DNA from: Reyranella sp.
GTDB taxonomy: Bacteria; Pseudomonadota; Alphaproteobacteria; Reyranellales; Reyranellaceae
Length of the DNA: 64,000 nt
Reading direction: 5' to 3'
Assembly (NCBI RefSeq): GCF_017305915.1
Contig: NZ_JAFKJN010000008.1
Coordinates: 62,001 to 126,000 of the forward strand
Below are positions 40,540-48,683 of this stretch, in pieces. Position numbers and translations under genes: made by a program. Numbering within the stretch: position 1 is the stretch's first letter; every line of letters starts with the position of its first letter. Under the pieces are notes generated by a model. The model saw only the letters and a program-made list of their open reading frames with translations, made no database searches and was not told the DNA's origin.

Positions 40540-42033
40540 ATGGCCGTATCCTCCGGCCTGTCGCTGTCCCCCGACCGTCTAGCCAATCGCGCCTCCTGGC
40601 TGCCGTCGCTGCCGCTCGCGGTCGGGTTGGCGGTGTTCATCTGCCTCGCCAATGTGAACGGCCTGCCGCTGCTCGCCGATCCGGACAGCCACTGGCACAT
40701 CGCCGTCGGCCACTGGATCCTGCAGCACGGCGCGGTGCCGTCGGTCGACACCTATTCCTTCACCCTGACCGGCCAGCCCTGGATCGCCAAGGAATGGCTC
40801 TCCCAGGTGCTGATGGCGGGGGCCTACGACATCGGCGGCTGGGCCGGCGTGGTGGTGCTGGCGGCGGCGGCCTTCGGCGCCACTTCGGCGATGCTGCTGC
40901 GGCTCCTGCTGCGTGACCTGCGGCCGTTGCCGGCGCTGATGTTCACCGCGGCGGCGTTCGTGATGATGGCGTCGCACTTCCTGGCGCGGCCGTTCGCCTT
41001 GGCCTTCCCCTTCATGCTGTGGTGGGTGTCGGGCCTGATCCGCGCGGTCGAGGAGAAGCGGGCGCCCGAGCCGATCCTGCTGCTGGCGATGCTGATCTGG
41101 GCCAACCTGCATGGCGGCTTCACCATGGGCCTGCTGCTGGGCGGCGCGTTCGGCCTGGAGGCGCTGGTCAACGGCGCCGACGGGGCCGAGCGCAAGCGGA
41201 TCTTCTGGAGCTGGCTGAAGTTCGGCGTCGCGGCGCTGCTGGTCGCCTGCATCACGCCCTACGGTGTCGGCTCGATCCTGATCACCTTCCAGATCTTCGG
41301 CCTGGGCGATGCGCTGGCGCTGATCGACGAATGGAAGTCGCCCGACTTCCAGACCCAGCCGCTTACCGAGCTGATCCTGCTGGTCGGCCTCTACCTGGTG
41401 CTGGCGCGCGGCGTGAAGCTGCCGATCATGCGCACCCTGATCGTGGTCGGGCTGGTGCACATGTTCCTGCAACACGTCCGCAACGCCGAGCTGCTGGCGA
41501 CCATCGCGCCGCTGGCGATCGCGCCGGTGCTGGCGCGCAACTGGCCGGCGATCCGCCGCGATGACAGCGCCAAGATGCTGTTCGGCGGCATGGCCGCGCC
41601 GGCGAGCTTCCGCGCGATCGGCCTCGGCCTGCTGGTGGCGACGGTCTATGCGACGGGCCTGGTGCGCTTCGCCGGCATCAAGCCGCCCGAGGCGACCATG
41701 CCGACCGCGGCGATGGACTATGCGCGCGAGGCCGGGCTGAAGGGCCGCGTGCTGAACCACTACGGCTACGGTGGCTACCTGATCAGCCAGGGCGTCCCGA
41801 CCTTCATCGACGGCCGCGGCGAGCTGTTCGGCGGCGAGTTCATCAAGAAGTACGTCGACGCCGTGCATCTGCGCGGCGAGGACCCCGAGGTGCTGCAGAA
41901 GACGCTCGAGAAGTACCGGATCGACTGGACGATGCTGCTCAAGGAGCAGCCGGCCAACAAGCTGCTCGCGACCCTGCCGGGCTGGCGCATGGCCTACAGC
42001 GACGACAAGACGACGATCTTCGTCAGGGAGTGA
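40540..42033 (+). CDS. GT-C-like polytopic membrane protein
   Basis: A 497-residue inner-membrane protein with about ten to twelve helices. The first periplasmic loop carries ADPDSHWHIAVGHWILQHG, then VDTYSFTLTGQPWIAKEWL, the hallmark of a family of uncharacterised proteins related to GT-C glycosyltransferases, where the acidic DxD-like pair binds lipid-linked sugar. The C-terminal soluble part (about residues 400-497, HYGYGGYLISQGVPTFIDGR) is periplasmic. GGAG precedes ATG 40540. Sugar or acceptor unknown. Confidence 0.78.
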   Translation: MAVSSGLSLSPDRLANRASWLPSLPLAVGLAVFICLANVNGLPLLADPDSHWHIAVGHWILQHGAVPSVDTYSFTLTGQPWIAKEWLSQVLMAGAYDIGGWAGVVVLAAAAFGATSAMLLRLLLRDLRPLPALMFTAAAFVMMASHFLARPFALAFPFMLWWVSGLIRAVEEKRAPEPILLLAMLIWANLHGGFTMGLLLGGAFGLEALVNGADGAERKRIFWSWLKFGVAALLVACITPYGVGSILITFQIFGLGDALALIDEWKSPDFQTQPLTELILLVGLYLVLARGVKLPIMRTLIVVGLVHMFLQHVRNAELLATIAPLAIAPVLARNWPAIRRDDSAKMLFGGMAAPASFRAIGLGLLVATVYATGLVRFAGIKPPEATMPTAAMDYAREAGLKGRVLNHYGYGGYLISQGVPTFIDGRGELFGGEFIKKYVDAVHLRGEDPEVLQKTLEKYRIDWTMLLKEQPANKLLATLPGWRMAYSDDKTTIFVRE

Positions 42034-42040
42034 CTCGTAT

Positions 42041-42132
42041 TCCTCTCCCCCGCTAGGGGGAGAGGCTAGGTGAGGGGGCTACGACGTGCGTTTCCCCCTC
42101 ACCCGTCCTCTCCCCCTGGCGGGGGAGAGGAG
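42041..42132. repeat. Long inverted-repeat element with CTCTCCCCC arms
   Basis: Two small hairpins, CTCTCCCCC-GCTA-GGGGGAGAG and CTCTCCCCC-TGGC-GGGGGAGAG, lie at the ends, and GTGAGGGGG pairs with CCCCCTCAC between them. The whole forms a nested palindrome between two convergent genes, consistent with a bidirectional terminator or a dispersed repeat. A solo hairpin of the same type is at 59055. Confidence 0.75.
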
Positions 42133-42137
42133 AAAGA

Positions 42138-42863
42138 CTAGCCCCGCAGCAAAATCCACGTGCAGGTGCCTAACGCGCACAGCCGGCCGCTCTCGGTGTA
42201 GAGGGCGGTGCCGGAATAGAGCTTGCGGCCCTCGGCGCCGATCCGCCAGCCGACCACCGCGCAGCGCTCGCCGACCTTCGGCGGCTCGATCACCTTGACG
42301 GTCATGCGGCCGGTGAGCGCCGGCCGAATGTCGTCGGGATCCTGGACGGCGAAGGCACCCGGGCAGTCGAGCGTGCCCCACACGAACTCCGGCCGGATGC
42401 GGCCTGAGGCATCGGCATGGTTGGGGTGGGGCACGTAGCAGGACAGCGAATAGCCCGGCGCCGGCCCGGCCGAGCCCAGCACGCGCAAGCCGTCGCCGAC
42501 GGCGCGGTCGCGGCCGCAGACGATGCACGAGCCAAAGTCGCTCTCGGGCGGGCTGCCGCCTTCCTCGCCGCGGCGCATCACGTCGATCCAGTCGGTCGGT
42601 GCCGGCGGCGGCTTCAGATGATCGACCGAGCCCGCGCGCGCCTCGCACAGCAGCGTGTCGCCGTCGCGCAGCATCAGGGCCTCGTCCTCGGGAGCGACCT
42701 GCAGCACTCTCGCGATCGGGATCGGCGCACGCAGCGTGATTTCCACCGTGCCGTTGCCGCCGAAGGCGCGCGTGTAGCGCTCGGCCAGCACGCCGCCGAC
42801 ATAGCCGCCATTCCCGGAAAGCCGGGGACCGTTGAATCCCGGCGCAATCGTGATCGTGTCCAC
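42138..42863 (-). CDS. Hotdog-fold thioesterase-like protein
   Basis: A 241-residue cytoplasmic protein. The N-terminal half (PGFNGPRLSGNGGYVGGVLA) resembles the acyl-CoA binding part of thioesterase-superfamily proteins, and the C-terminal half (GKIRPEFVW-like stretch, then EPPKVGERCAVVGWRIGAEG) is a second hotdog-like unit. Two cysteines close together (SCIVCGRD) could bind metal, an oddity for thioesterases. I chose GTG 42863, with AGAGGG upstream. The assignment rests on pattern resemblance and is tentative. Confidence 0.65.
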   Translation of the reverse strand: MDTITIAPGFNGPRLSGNGGYVGGVLAERYTRAFGGNGTVEITLRAPIPIARVLQVAPEDEALMLRDGDTLLCEARAGSVDHLKPPPAPTDWIDVMRRGEEGGSPPESDFGSCIVCGRDRAVGDGLRVLGSAGPAPGYSLSCYVPHPNHADASGRIRPEFVWGTLDCPGAFAVQDPDDIRPALTGRMTVKVIEPPKVGERCAVVGWRIGAEGRKLYSGTALYTESGRLCALGTCTWILLRG

Positions 42864-42942
42864 CTGAACCCTCTCCGCGGCGCGAAAACTGCAGCACGGC
42901 CACGGCTGACGCAAGCCTCGCAGCGTGCGAAGGGAATTGACG

Positions 42943-44154
42943 ATGGCTCGCTTCGTTCCGTGGATGCTGGTGGCGCTCTGCTTCGTGCTGGGCGTGGCCA
43001 GCCGCTCGATCGGCGACAGCTTCCCGGTGTTCGTGCCGGCGCTGGAGCGCGCCTTCGCGGCCAGCCGCGGCGACGTCACCATCATCTACAGCTTCGCCCT
43101 GCTGGTCGGCGGCATCTCGGGCCCGGTCAACGGCTGGATCCTCGATCGGCTGGGCCTGCGCGCGCTGACGGTGATCGGCATGAGCCTCGCCGCCGCCGCG
43201 ACCGTCGCCGCGGCGCATGCGACGGCGCTGTGGCATCTCTACGCGACGCTCGGCGTCATGCTGGGCTTCGGCGGTGCGTCGGTGTCGGGCGTGCTGAGCG
43301 CCGGGCTGCTCGGCCGCTGGTTCCCGGCGCGGCGGCTCGGCGTGGCGCTCGCCGTCGCCTGGTCGGCGACCGGCGTCGGCACCATGGTCACCATCCCGGC
43401 GGCGCAGGCGATGATCGCCGAGTCCGGCTGGCGCCACGCCTACCTGGTCTTCTCGATCGTCAGCGTGGTGTTCCTGCCGCTGGTGCTGTTCCTGCCGTGG
43501 CGGCGCATCGCGGCCGGCGCGCCCGGCCTGGTGCGTGCGCATGCGGCGAGCGGCGAGGGGCCGACCGTCGGCCAGGCGATCCGCGACTGGCCGTTCTGGG
43601 CGCTGACCTTCTCGTTCGCCTTCACCTCGGTCGGCATCTTCGCGATCGTGCCGCAGGCCATGAGCTACCTGCTCGAGCGCGGCATGGACGGCGGTCACGC
43701 CGCGCGGGCGCTGGCGGTCGCGGGCATCCTGACGCCGCTCGGCATGGTCGGCTTCTCCTGGCTGGCCGATCGCGGCGGCCGCAAGATCGCGGCGATCCTC
43801 GCCTATGGCTGCTCGATCGCCGGCGTCGGCGCGCTGGCGATGGTGCGCGGGCCGGGCGACGATCACTGGCTGTGGATCTACGTGCTGCTATTCGGCGGCA
43901 GCCAGGGCTCGCGCGGGCCGATGATCTCGACGCTCGCGACGCTGCGCTACCGCGGCGCCAATTTCGGCCGCATCTACGGCCTGATCGGCATCGGCATGGG
44001 GCTGGGCGGCTTTGCCGGCGCCTGGGTCGGCGGCCTGCTGCACGACCTCACCGGCGACTACGCCGCGGTGATGGTCTTCTCGGTCTGCTCGCTCGCGCTC
44101 GCCGCCGCGTCGCTCGGCAGCGAGGCGGGGGCGAGGGAGAGGCTCAGTCGCTAG
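42943..44154 (+). CDS. MFS transporter, monocarboxylate/oxalate type
   Basis: A 403-residue twelve-helix carrier. The helix-1 sequence LGVASRSIGDSFPVFVPALE, the LDRLGLRALTVIGMSLAAAA loop and WSATGVGTMVTIPAAQAMIA match bacterial MFS proteins related to OxlT/monocarboxylate porters. AAGGGA lies before ATG 42943. The gene is divergent from the thioesterase-like gene by 79 bp. Substrate not predictable. Confidence 0.88.
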   Translation: MARFVPWMLVALCFVLGVASRSIGDSFPVFVPALERAFAASRGDVTIIYSFALLVGGISGPVNGWILDRLGLRALTVIGMSLAAAATVAAAHATALWHLYATLGVMLGFGGASVSGVLSAGLLGRWFPARRLGVALAVAWSATGVGTMVTIPAAQAMIAESGWRHAYLVFSIVSVVFLPLVLFLPWRRIAAGAPGLVRAHAASGEGPTVGQAIRDWPFWALTFSFAFTSVGIFAIVPQAMSYLLERGMDGGHAARALAVAGILTPLGMVGFSWLADRGGRKIAAILAYGCSIAGVGALAMVRGPGDDHWLWIYVLLFGGSQGSRGPMISTLATLRYRGANFGRIYGLIGIGMGLGGFAGAWVGGLLHDLTGDYAAVMVFSVCSLALAAASLGSEAGARERLSR

Positions 44155-44160
44155 CGCGAG

Positions 44161-44234
44161 GTGTCATCCCGAGCGCAGCGAGGGATCTATGGCGACGCAT
44201 GATTCTAGATCCCTCGCTGCGCTCGGGATGACAC
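44161..44234. repeat. Inverted repeat with 29-bp perfect arms
   Basis: GTGTCATCCCGAGCGCAGCG and nine more bases to 44189 are perfectly inverted at 44206-44234, around a 16-bp centre. The core GTCATCCCGAGCGCAGCGAG is a dispersed palindrome known from many alphaproteobacterial genomes. It lies between two convergent genes and can form a very stable hairpin. Confidence 0.85.
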
Positions 44235-44239
44235 GGGAG

Positions 44240-45397
44240 CTACAGGATTGCCGAGTGGACGAAGTTCGCCACCAGGTCGAGGCGCTTGGAGTGCCAGGGA
44301 TCGGGGATGCGGTTGTTGCTGAGGTAGGCGAACGACACGCCCGAATCGGGGTCGGCCCAGCAATAGGACGTGCCGACGCCGCCATGGCCGAACGCCCGCG
44401 GGCTGGCGAAGCCGCCGAGGCCGCGCACGTTCTCGGTCAGCCCACGCAGGTGCGGGCCGAGGCCGCGATGCATCGGCATGCCCATGAACTCGTCGACCCT
44501 ATCGCCGGTGTGGTTGCGCACGGCGTATTGCAGCAGCCGCGGCGAGATGATGCGCGTGCCGCCGAGCTCGCCGCCGTTCAGCATCATCTGGTAGAGCGCC
44601 GCCATCGCCCGTGCCGACGCGTAGCCGCCGCCGCCCGGCACGCCGGCGCGGCGGAAGTCGGCGCCGTTGTTGTCGGCGAGCGGCTGGTGACCGGTGCCGT
44701 CGGATTTGGGCTGGTGCATGTCGGCGGCGCGGCCGAACTCGCTGTCGGGCAGGCCGACGAACAGCTCGCGGCCGAGGCCGAGCGGCTCGATCACGGTCTC
44801 GCGGATGACGTCGCGGAAGTCGCGGCCGGTCACCGCCTCGATCAGCACGGCGAGCGTCCAGTGCGCGGTCGCGCCGTGATAGTGAACCTTCGTGCCCGGC
44901 GTGAACTCGAGCGGGAAGTTGCACACCACCTCGCGCAGGCGCTTGTGGTCGGCCCAGGCGTCCGGCCCGACCACCGCGTTGGGGAAGCCGGCCTGATGGG
45001 TGATGGTCTGCAGCACCGTGATGTTGCCCTTGGCGTGCCTGGCGAACTCCGGCACGTGGTCGGCGATCCTGTCGGAGAAGCCGAACAGCCCGCGCTCGGC
45101 CAGCACCCATGTCGCCACCGCGGTCACGACCTTGGTATTCGAGTAGAGCAGCCACAGCGTGTCGTCAGCCGCGGCGCGCCTGGCGGGCTCGGTCACGGCA
45201 TTGCCGAAGCTCTTGAACAGGGCGAGCTTGCCGTGGCGGGCCAGCGCGATCTGGCAGCCGGGGTAGCGGCCCTCGGCGATGTGCTTTTCGATCAATTCGA
45301 ACAGCCGATTGATCTGATCCTTGCGGAATCCCGCCGAGTCGAGGTCGGTCGCGGGCAGGGGAAAATTTTGCGCGTCCGTGCGGATTGCGGTGTCCAT
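44240..45397 (-). CDS. Beta-lactamase-fold serine hydrolase (1)
   Basis: A 385-residue class C/esterase-type protein. The SxxK motif is Ser86-Asn-Thr-Lys89 and the second motif Tyr173-His-Gly replaces the YxN of true lactamases; FGHGGVGTSYC near the C-terminus is the third motif (HGG in place of KTG). No signal peptide is present, so it is probably a cytoplasmic esterase or amidase. GGAGGAGAC precedes the ATG. Confidence 0.9.
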   Translation of the reverse strand: MDTAIRTDAQNFPLPATDLDSAGFRKDQINRLFELIEKHIAEGRYPGCQIALARHGKLALFKSFGNAVTEPARRAAADDTLWLLYSNTKVVTAVATWVLAERGLFGFSDRIADHVPEFARHAKGNITVLQTITHQAGFPNAVVGPDAWADHKRLREVVCNFPLEFTPGTKVHYHGATAHWTLAVLIEAVTGRDFRDVIRETVIEPLGLGRELFVGLPDSEFGRAADMHQPKSDGTGHQPLADNNGADFRRAGVPGGGGYASARAMAALYQMMLNGGELGGTRIISPRLLQYAVRNHTGDRVDEFMGMPMHRGLGPHLRGLTENVRGLGGFASPRAFGHGGVGTSYCWADPDSGVSFAYLSNNRIPDPWHSKRLDLVANFVHSAIL

Positions 45398-45559
45398 GTG
45401 GCGTCTCCTCCGGCAACGATCATATTACCTCTGGGAGACACGTCGATGACGGCGTCGCCGACATATTGTGTTTCCGCAAAACCTTGCCACAATGCGCGCC
45501 GCCATGATGGATCGGATCGACTTTCCGAGTAGTCCCAGCCAACGGCGGCGGAGCTAGCC

Positions 45560-46135
45560 GTGACGCCCGGCCTTGAGTCCTGCCATGCGCTGGTCCTCAA
45601 CGCCGACTTCCGGCCGTTGTCGTACTTCCCTCTGTCGATCTGGTCATGGCAGGACGCGGTCAAGGCGGTGTTCCTCGACCGGGTCAGCGTGATCTCCGAA
45701 TACGACCGCATCATCCACAGCCCCAGCTTCGAGATGCGGCTGCCCAGCGTGATCGCCTTGAAGGAGTACGTCCCCGCGGCGCGGCGGCCGGCGTTCACGC
45801 GGTTCAACGTGTTCCTGCGCGACCACTTCGTCTGCCAGTACTGCAACGGCGACTTCGCGACCAACGAGCTGACCTTCGACCACGTCGTGCCGAAGTCGCG
45901 CGGCGGCCGGACGAGCTGGACCAACGTCGTGACCGCCTGCAGCCCGTGCAACCTGCTCAAGGGCAACCGGCTGCTGCGCGAGAGCGGCATGGCGATGAAG
46001 CGCTACCCGTCGGAGCCGACGACCATGGAGCTGCAGGAGAACGGCCGCGCCTTCCCGCCCGGCTACCTGCACGAAAGCTGGCGCGACTTCCTGTACTGGG
46101 ACAGCGAGCTGGAGACGGATACGGATCAGCCTTAG
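45560..46135 (+). CDS. HNH endonuclease
   Basis: A 191-residue nuclease. The HNH core is at about residues 85-135: FRDHFVCQYCN-type first CxxC (VCQYC), TFDHVVPKSRGGRTSWTNVV with the catalytic His, and TACSPCN as second CxxC, giving a ribbon zinc site. The N-terminal LVLNADFRPLSYFPLSIWSW is the conserved start of the stand-alone alphaproteobacterial family. Start is GTG 45560 with GGAG 6 nt upstream. Its stop codon lies inside repeat copy C. A housekeeping repair role is possible. Confidence 0.92.
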   Translation: MTPGLESCHALVLNADFRPLSYFPLSIWSWQDAVKAVFLDRVSVISEYDRIIHSPSFEMRLPSVIALKEYVPAARRPAFTRFNVFLRDHFVCQYCNGDFATNELTFDHVVPKSRGGRTSWTNVVTACSPCNLLKGNRLLRESGMAMKRYPSEPTTMELQENGRAFPPGYLHESWRDFLYWDSELETDTDQP

Positions 46136-46258
46136 AGCATATTCCGTTCGGCTGGAATCAGCCGAACGGAATATGCCTGCTGCAACAACAACGCCCGTGC
46201 GCGCATTTCCGGGCAGATGGAACCGCGAGCGGTTCCATCTGCCCGGAAATCGCTCTAG
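46132..46258. repeat. Twin-hairpin repeat element, copy C
   Basis: A 127-bp copy in the same orientation as A and B. Hairpin 1 (46138-46175) is identical to copy A; hairpin 2 (46205-46250) has CCGGGCAG/CTGCCCGG where copy A has CCGAGCAG/CTGCTCGG, a compensated change. Its first bases form the HNH gene's stop codon. Confidence 0.88.
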
Positions 46259-46339
46259 CGCGTTCATACGCGCTGGCGGGCGGCAGCGCCTTCTGAGGCG
46301 CGAGAGCCCGCACGCTTCAGAAAAGACGACGGTCCCGGA

Positions 46340-46903
46340 TCAAATCCTCGTCGACAGCCAGATCGCGAGCCGCGAGCCCGCCTTGATCGCCGCCGTCAGC
46401 GCCGGGTAGCCGATCGCCTGCTCGGCGCCCGAGGCCAGCGCCTCGTCGCGATGGGCTATCTCGTCGGCGCGGAACTTCTCGACCGTGCTGCGCAACTCGG
46501 CCTCGTCGTCGCCCAGCTGGGCGGCCTGGCTGGCATAGTGCTCGTCGATCGTCTCCTCGATCGCCACGGTGCAGGCCATCGCGGCTTTGTCGCCCATCAG
46601 CGCCGTGACCGCGCCCAGCCCGAAGCCCGCCACGCTCCACAGCGGCGACAACAGGGTCGGCCGGACCCGGCGCTGGGTCATCATCTTGTCGAAGGCCGCG
46701 CGGTGCTCGCGCTCGGCGCGGGCCATGTTGGAGATCTTGCGGCCCGCGTCGCTGTTGCTGCGCCCGGTCCAGCGCAGCGCGGCGAGCTGGCCCTCGTAGA
46801 TGCGCACGGCGCCGAACTCGCCGGCCTGGTCGACGCGGATCACCCGCTCGACGGTCTGGCGCGGGTCGGGGTCGCCGGGATTGCGCGGGTCGGCGGTTCT
46901 CAT
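46340..46903 (-). CDS. coq7: Demethoxyubiquinone hydroxylase, COQ7 family
   Basis: A 187-residue di-iron monooxygenase that makes the penultimate intermediate of ubiquinone. Iron ligands are visible as Glu29 in VDQAGEFGAV, the EREH pair near residue 70, EETIDEHY and the C-terminal RADEIAHRDEA with its ExxH. The frame upstream is open but ATG 46903 overlaps the dsbB stop (ATGA) and homology begins there. It is last in the yqaA-dsbB-coq7 operon, an arrangement common in alphaproteobacteria. Confidence 0.95.
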   Translation of the reverse strand: MRTADPRNPGDPDPRQTVERVIRVDQAGEFGAVRIYEGQLAALRWTGRSNSDAGRKISNMARAEREHRAAFDKMMTQRRVRPTLLSPLWSVAGFGLGAVTALMGDKAAMACTVAIEETIDEHYASQAAQLGDDEAELRSTVEKFRADEIAHRDEALASGAEQAIGYPALTAAIKAGSRLAIWLSTRI

Positions 46904-47400
46904 GCCTTTTCCCCCCGGATGTGGTTCAGCACGCTGATCGACAGCACGATCGCCAACGTGCCGGAGAGGATGGCGTTCCATCCCGCCATCGAGATATTCC
47001 ACAGCTGCCAGGGGATCTCGTCGCAGCGGACCATGCGGGCGCTCATCAGCCACTTCTTCAGCTCCTCGGTCGAGAGGCCGGCGGGCACCCGGCCGGAGCA
47101 GGCCTGCGGGCCCTGCCACCAGTGCTGCTCGACGCCGGCATGGAAGATGCCGATGCCGGAGGTCGCGAACAGCGCCACGATCGCGCCCAGGGCGAAGACC
47201 AGCGCCACCCGGGGCTCGACCAGCAGGGGGGCGGTCAGCAGGCCGAACAGGATCGCCAGCATATGCGGATAGCGCTGCCACAGGCACATGTCGCACGGCG
47301 CCAGCCCGACCCCGTACTGGAAGTAATAGGCGCCGCCCAGCAGCAGGGCACTGCCGATGGCGGCTGCAAGTCCGAGGCGGGTGGCGTAGGGCAGGGACAT
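46900..47400 (-). CDS. dsbB: Disulfide bond formation protein DsbB
   Basis: A 166-residue inner-membrane oxidoreductase with four helices that passes electrons from DsbA to quinone. The two cysteine pairs are Cys36/Cys39 (APCDMCLWQRYPH) and Cys101/Cys126 in the second periplasmic loop. Its product link to ubiquinone fits the downstream coq7. It starts 6 bp after yqaA. Confidence 0.95.
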   Translation of the reverse strand: MSLPYATRLGLAAAIGSALLLGGAYYFQYGVGLAPCDMCLWQRYPHMLAILFGLLTAPLLVEPRVALVFALGAIVALFATSGIGIFHAGVEQHWWQGPQACSGRVPAGLSTEELKKWLMSARMVRCDEIPWQLWNISMAGWNAILSGTLAIVLSISVLNHIRGEKA

Positions 47401-47406
47401 GTCCGG

Positions 47407-47985
47407 CTACAGAAGGTAACGCACCACGACGAAGCCGCCGACCAGCGCGATCAGGAACGCCCAACTGACGAGCGTGAAGCGCTCCTCGATGAAGGTCCGG
47501 ATCGGCTCGCCGTACTTCCACAGCAAGGCTGCCACGAGGAAGAAGCGGACGCCACGCGTCACGATCGACGCCCACACGAACGTGAAAAGGTCAAAATGCG
47601 CGGCACCTGAAGCGATCGTCACCAGCTTGTAGGGGATCGGCGTCAGGCCCTTGATCAGGATGATCCAGATGCCCCATTCGGCGAAGCCCTCGCGGAACTT
47701 CTCCAGCCCGGCCTGCAGCCCGTAGGTCTTCACCACCCAGGCGCCAATCGTCTCGAAGAAGTAGAAGCCGATGGCGTAGCCCAGCAGCCCGCCCAGCACC
47801 GAGGTCACGGTGCACACCGCCGCGATGGTGAAGGCCTTCTTGCGGTTGGCCAGCACCATCGGGATCAGCATCACATCCGGCGGGATGGGAAAGAACGAGC
47901 TTTCGGCGAAAGACACCACGCCCATGAAGGGGATGGCGAAGCGGTGCTGCGCGAGCCGCATCACCCAATCGTAAAGTCGACGCAT
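47407..47985 (-). CDS. YqaA/DedA-family membrane protein
   Basis: A 192-residue SNARE-associated (VTT) domain protein. The re-entrant loop motif FIPPDVMLIPM-like segment (SFFPIPPDVMLIPMVLANRK) and GLTPIPYKLVTIASGAAHFD are diagnostic of the YqaA group of the DedA superfamily, which move or flip phospholipids or support the proton motive force. It is first in the dsbB-coq7 operon. Confidence 0.92.
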   Translation of the reverse strand: MRRLYDWVMRLAQHRFAIPFMGVVSFAESSFFPIPPDVMLIPMVLANRKKAFTIAAVCTVTSVLGGLLGYAIGFYFFETIGAWVVKTYGLQAGLEKFREGFAEWGIWIILIKGLTPIPYKLVTIASGAAHFDLFTFVWASIVTRGVRFFLVAALLWKYGEPIRTFIEERFTLVSWAFLIALVGGFVVVRYLL

Positions 47986-48035
47986 GCGGGGTGATGACTA
48001 GCAGGGGGCCAGGGGGCTTGGAAAGGTCCGAGGCA

Positions 48036-48064
48036 TTGCCATATATACGGCGCTGACGTATAGT
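48036..48064 (+). promoter_or_regulatory. Promoter and dyad operator of the brnT-like locus
   Basis: TTGCCA (48036-48041) and TATAGT (48059-48064) are 17 bp apart. An inverted repeat TATACG-N7-CGTATA (48044-48062) overlaps the -10, the usual arrangement for autorepression by a toxin-antitoxin complex. It stands just before the broken toxin gene. Confidence 0.7.
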
Positions 48065-48070
48065 ACCCCT

Positions 48071-48336
48071 GTGCTGTTCGAATGGGACGAAGCCAAGAGC
48101 GACGCCAACTACGAATTGCGCGGCTTCGATTTCGGCTACGCGTCTCTGGTCTTTGGCGATCCGTTCCGCATCGAATGGCGAGACAGACGGCGAGCCTCGA
48201 CACCAGACGATCGTCGAGATCGACGGTTTGACCTACTTCGTCGTCTACACGCGACGTCGCAACAGAAATAAGAATCATATCGGCGCGAAGGGCAGAACGG
48301 GATGAAGACCGGACGTATCGTGAAGGCACGGATTGA
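48071..48336 (+). pseudogene. brnT: BrnT-family toxin, two frameshifts
   Basis: Three frames join into a BrnT ribonuclease toxin: FEWDEAKSDANYELRGFDFG and FGDPFRIEWRD, then (other frame) EPRHQTIVEIDGLTYFVVYT, then (third frame, after removing one A of AAATAAG near 48264) RIRIISARRAERDE. The first break is near 48187-48192, the second near 48262-48266. The restored end overlaps the antitoxin start at 48302, as in intact brnTA operons. The intact downstream antitoxin suggests the toxin alone was lost, though assembly error is possible. Confidence 0.8.
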
Positions 48337-48682
48337 CACCAGCGGGCGCCTGATCAGCGAAGGCCGTGTCCTGCAGCCTCGTGTCGACAAGTCGCGGCTG
48401 AACAGCCCGGCTGCGTTCGCGCCCGATGATGACGCGCCGATCCTGACGGCCCGGCAATTGGCCTCGTTCCGCCGGGTCAATCCGCCGAAAGCGGTCGACC
48501 CTTCGCGCGTTCGCAAGCGGCTGAAGATGTCCCAGGCAGCTTTTGCGCACGTCTTCGGCGTTAGCGTCCGCACCGTTCAGGAGTGGGAGCAGCACCGACG
48601 CAAGCCGGCAGGCGCCGCGCGGACCTTGCTGCAGGTGATCGACCGCGAACCGGAGGCCGTCAGGCGCGCGATCGGCCTTTAG
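48302..48682 (+). CDS. HTH antitoxin partner of the broken BrnT
   Basis: A 126-residue protein with an Xre-type helix-turn-helix at about residues 70-115 (RVRKRLKMSQAAFAHVFGVS, then VRTVQEWEQHRRKPAGAARTLL), the COG2944 type often paired with BrnT or RelE-like toxins. The N-terminal 60 residues are charged and probably disordered, the part that would wrap the toxin. The frame is intact. With its toxin broken it can still repress the palindromic promoter at 48044. Confidence 0.85.
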   Translation: MKTGRIVKARIDTSGRLISEGRVLQPRVDKSRLNSPAAFAPDDDAPILTARQLASFRRVNPPKAVDPSRVRKRLKMSQAAFAHVFGVSVRTVQEWEQHRRKPAGAARTLLQVIDREPEAVRRAIGL

Positions 48683-48683
48683 A

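Noticed and set aside
34388..46258. CRISPR array, because of repeated palindromes
   Set aside because: The copies are kilobases apart with genes between; there are no regularly spaced direct repeats and no cas genes anywhere in the window.
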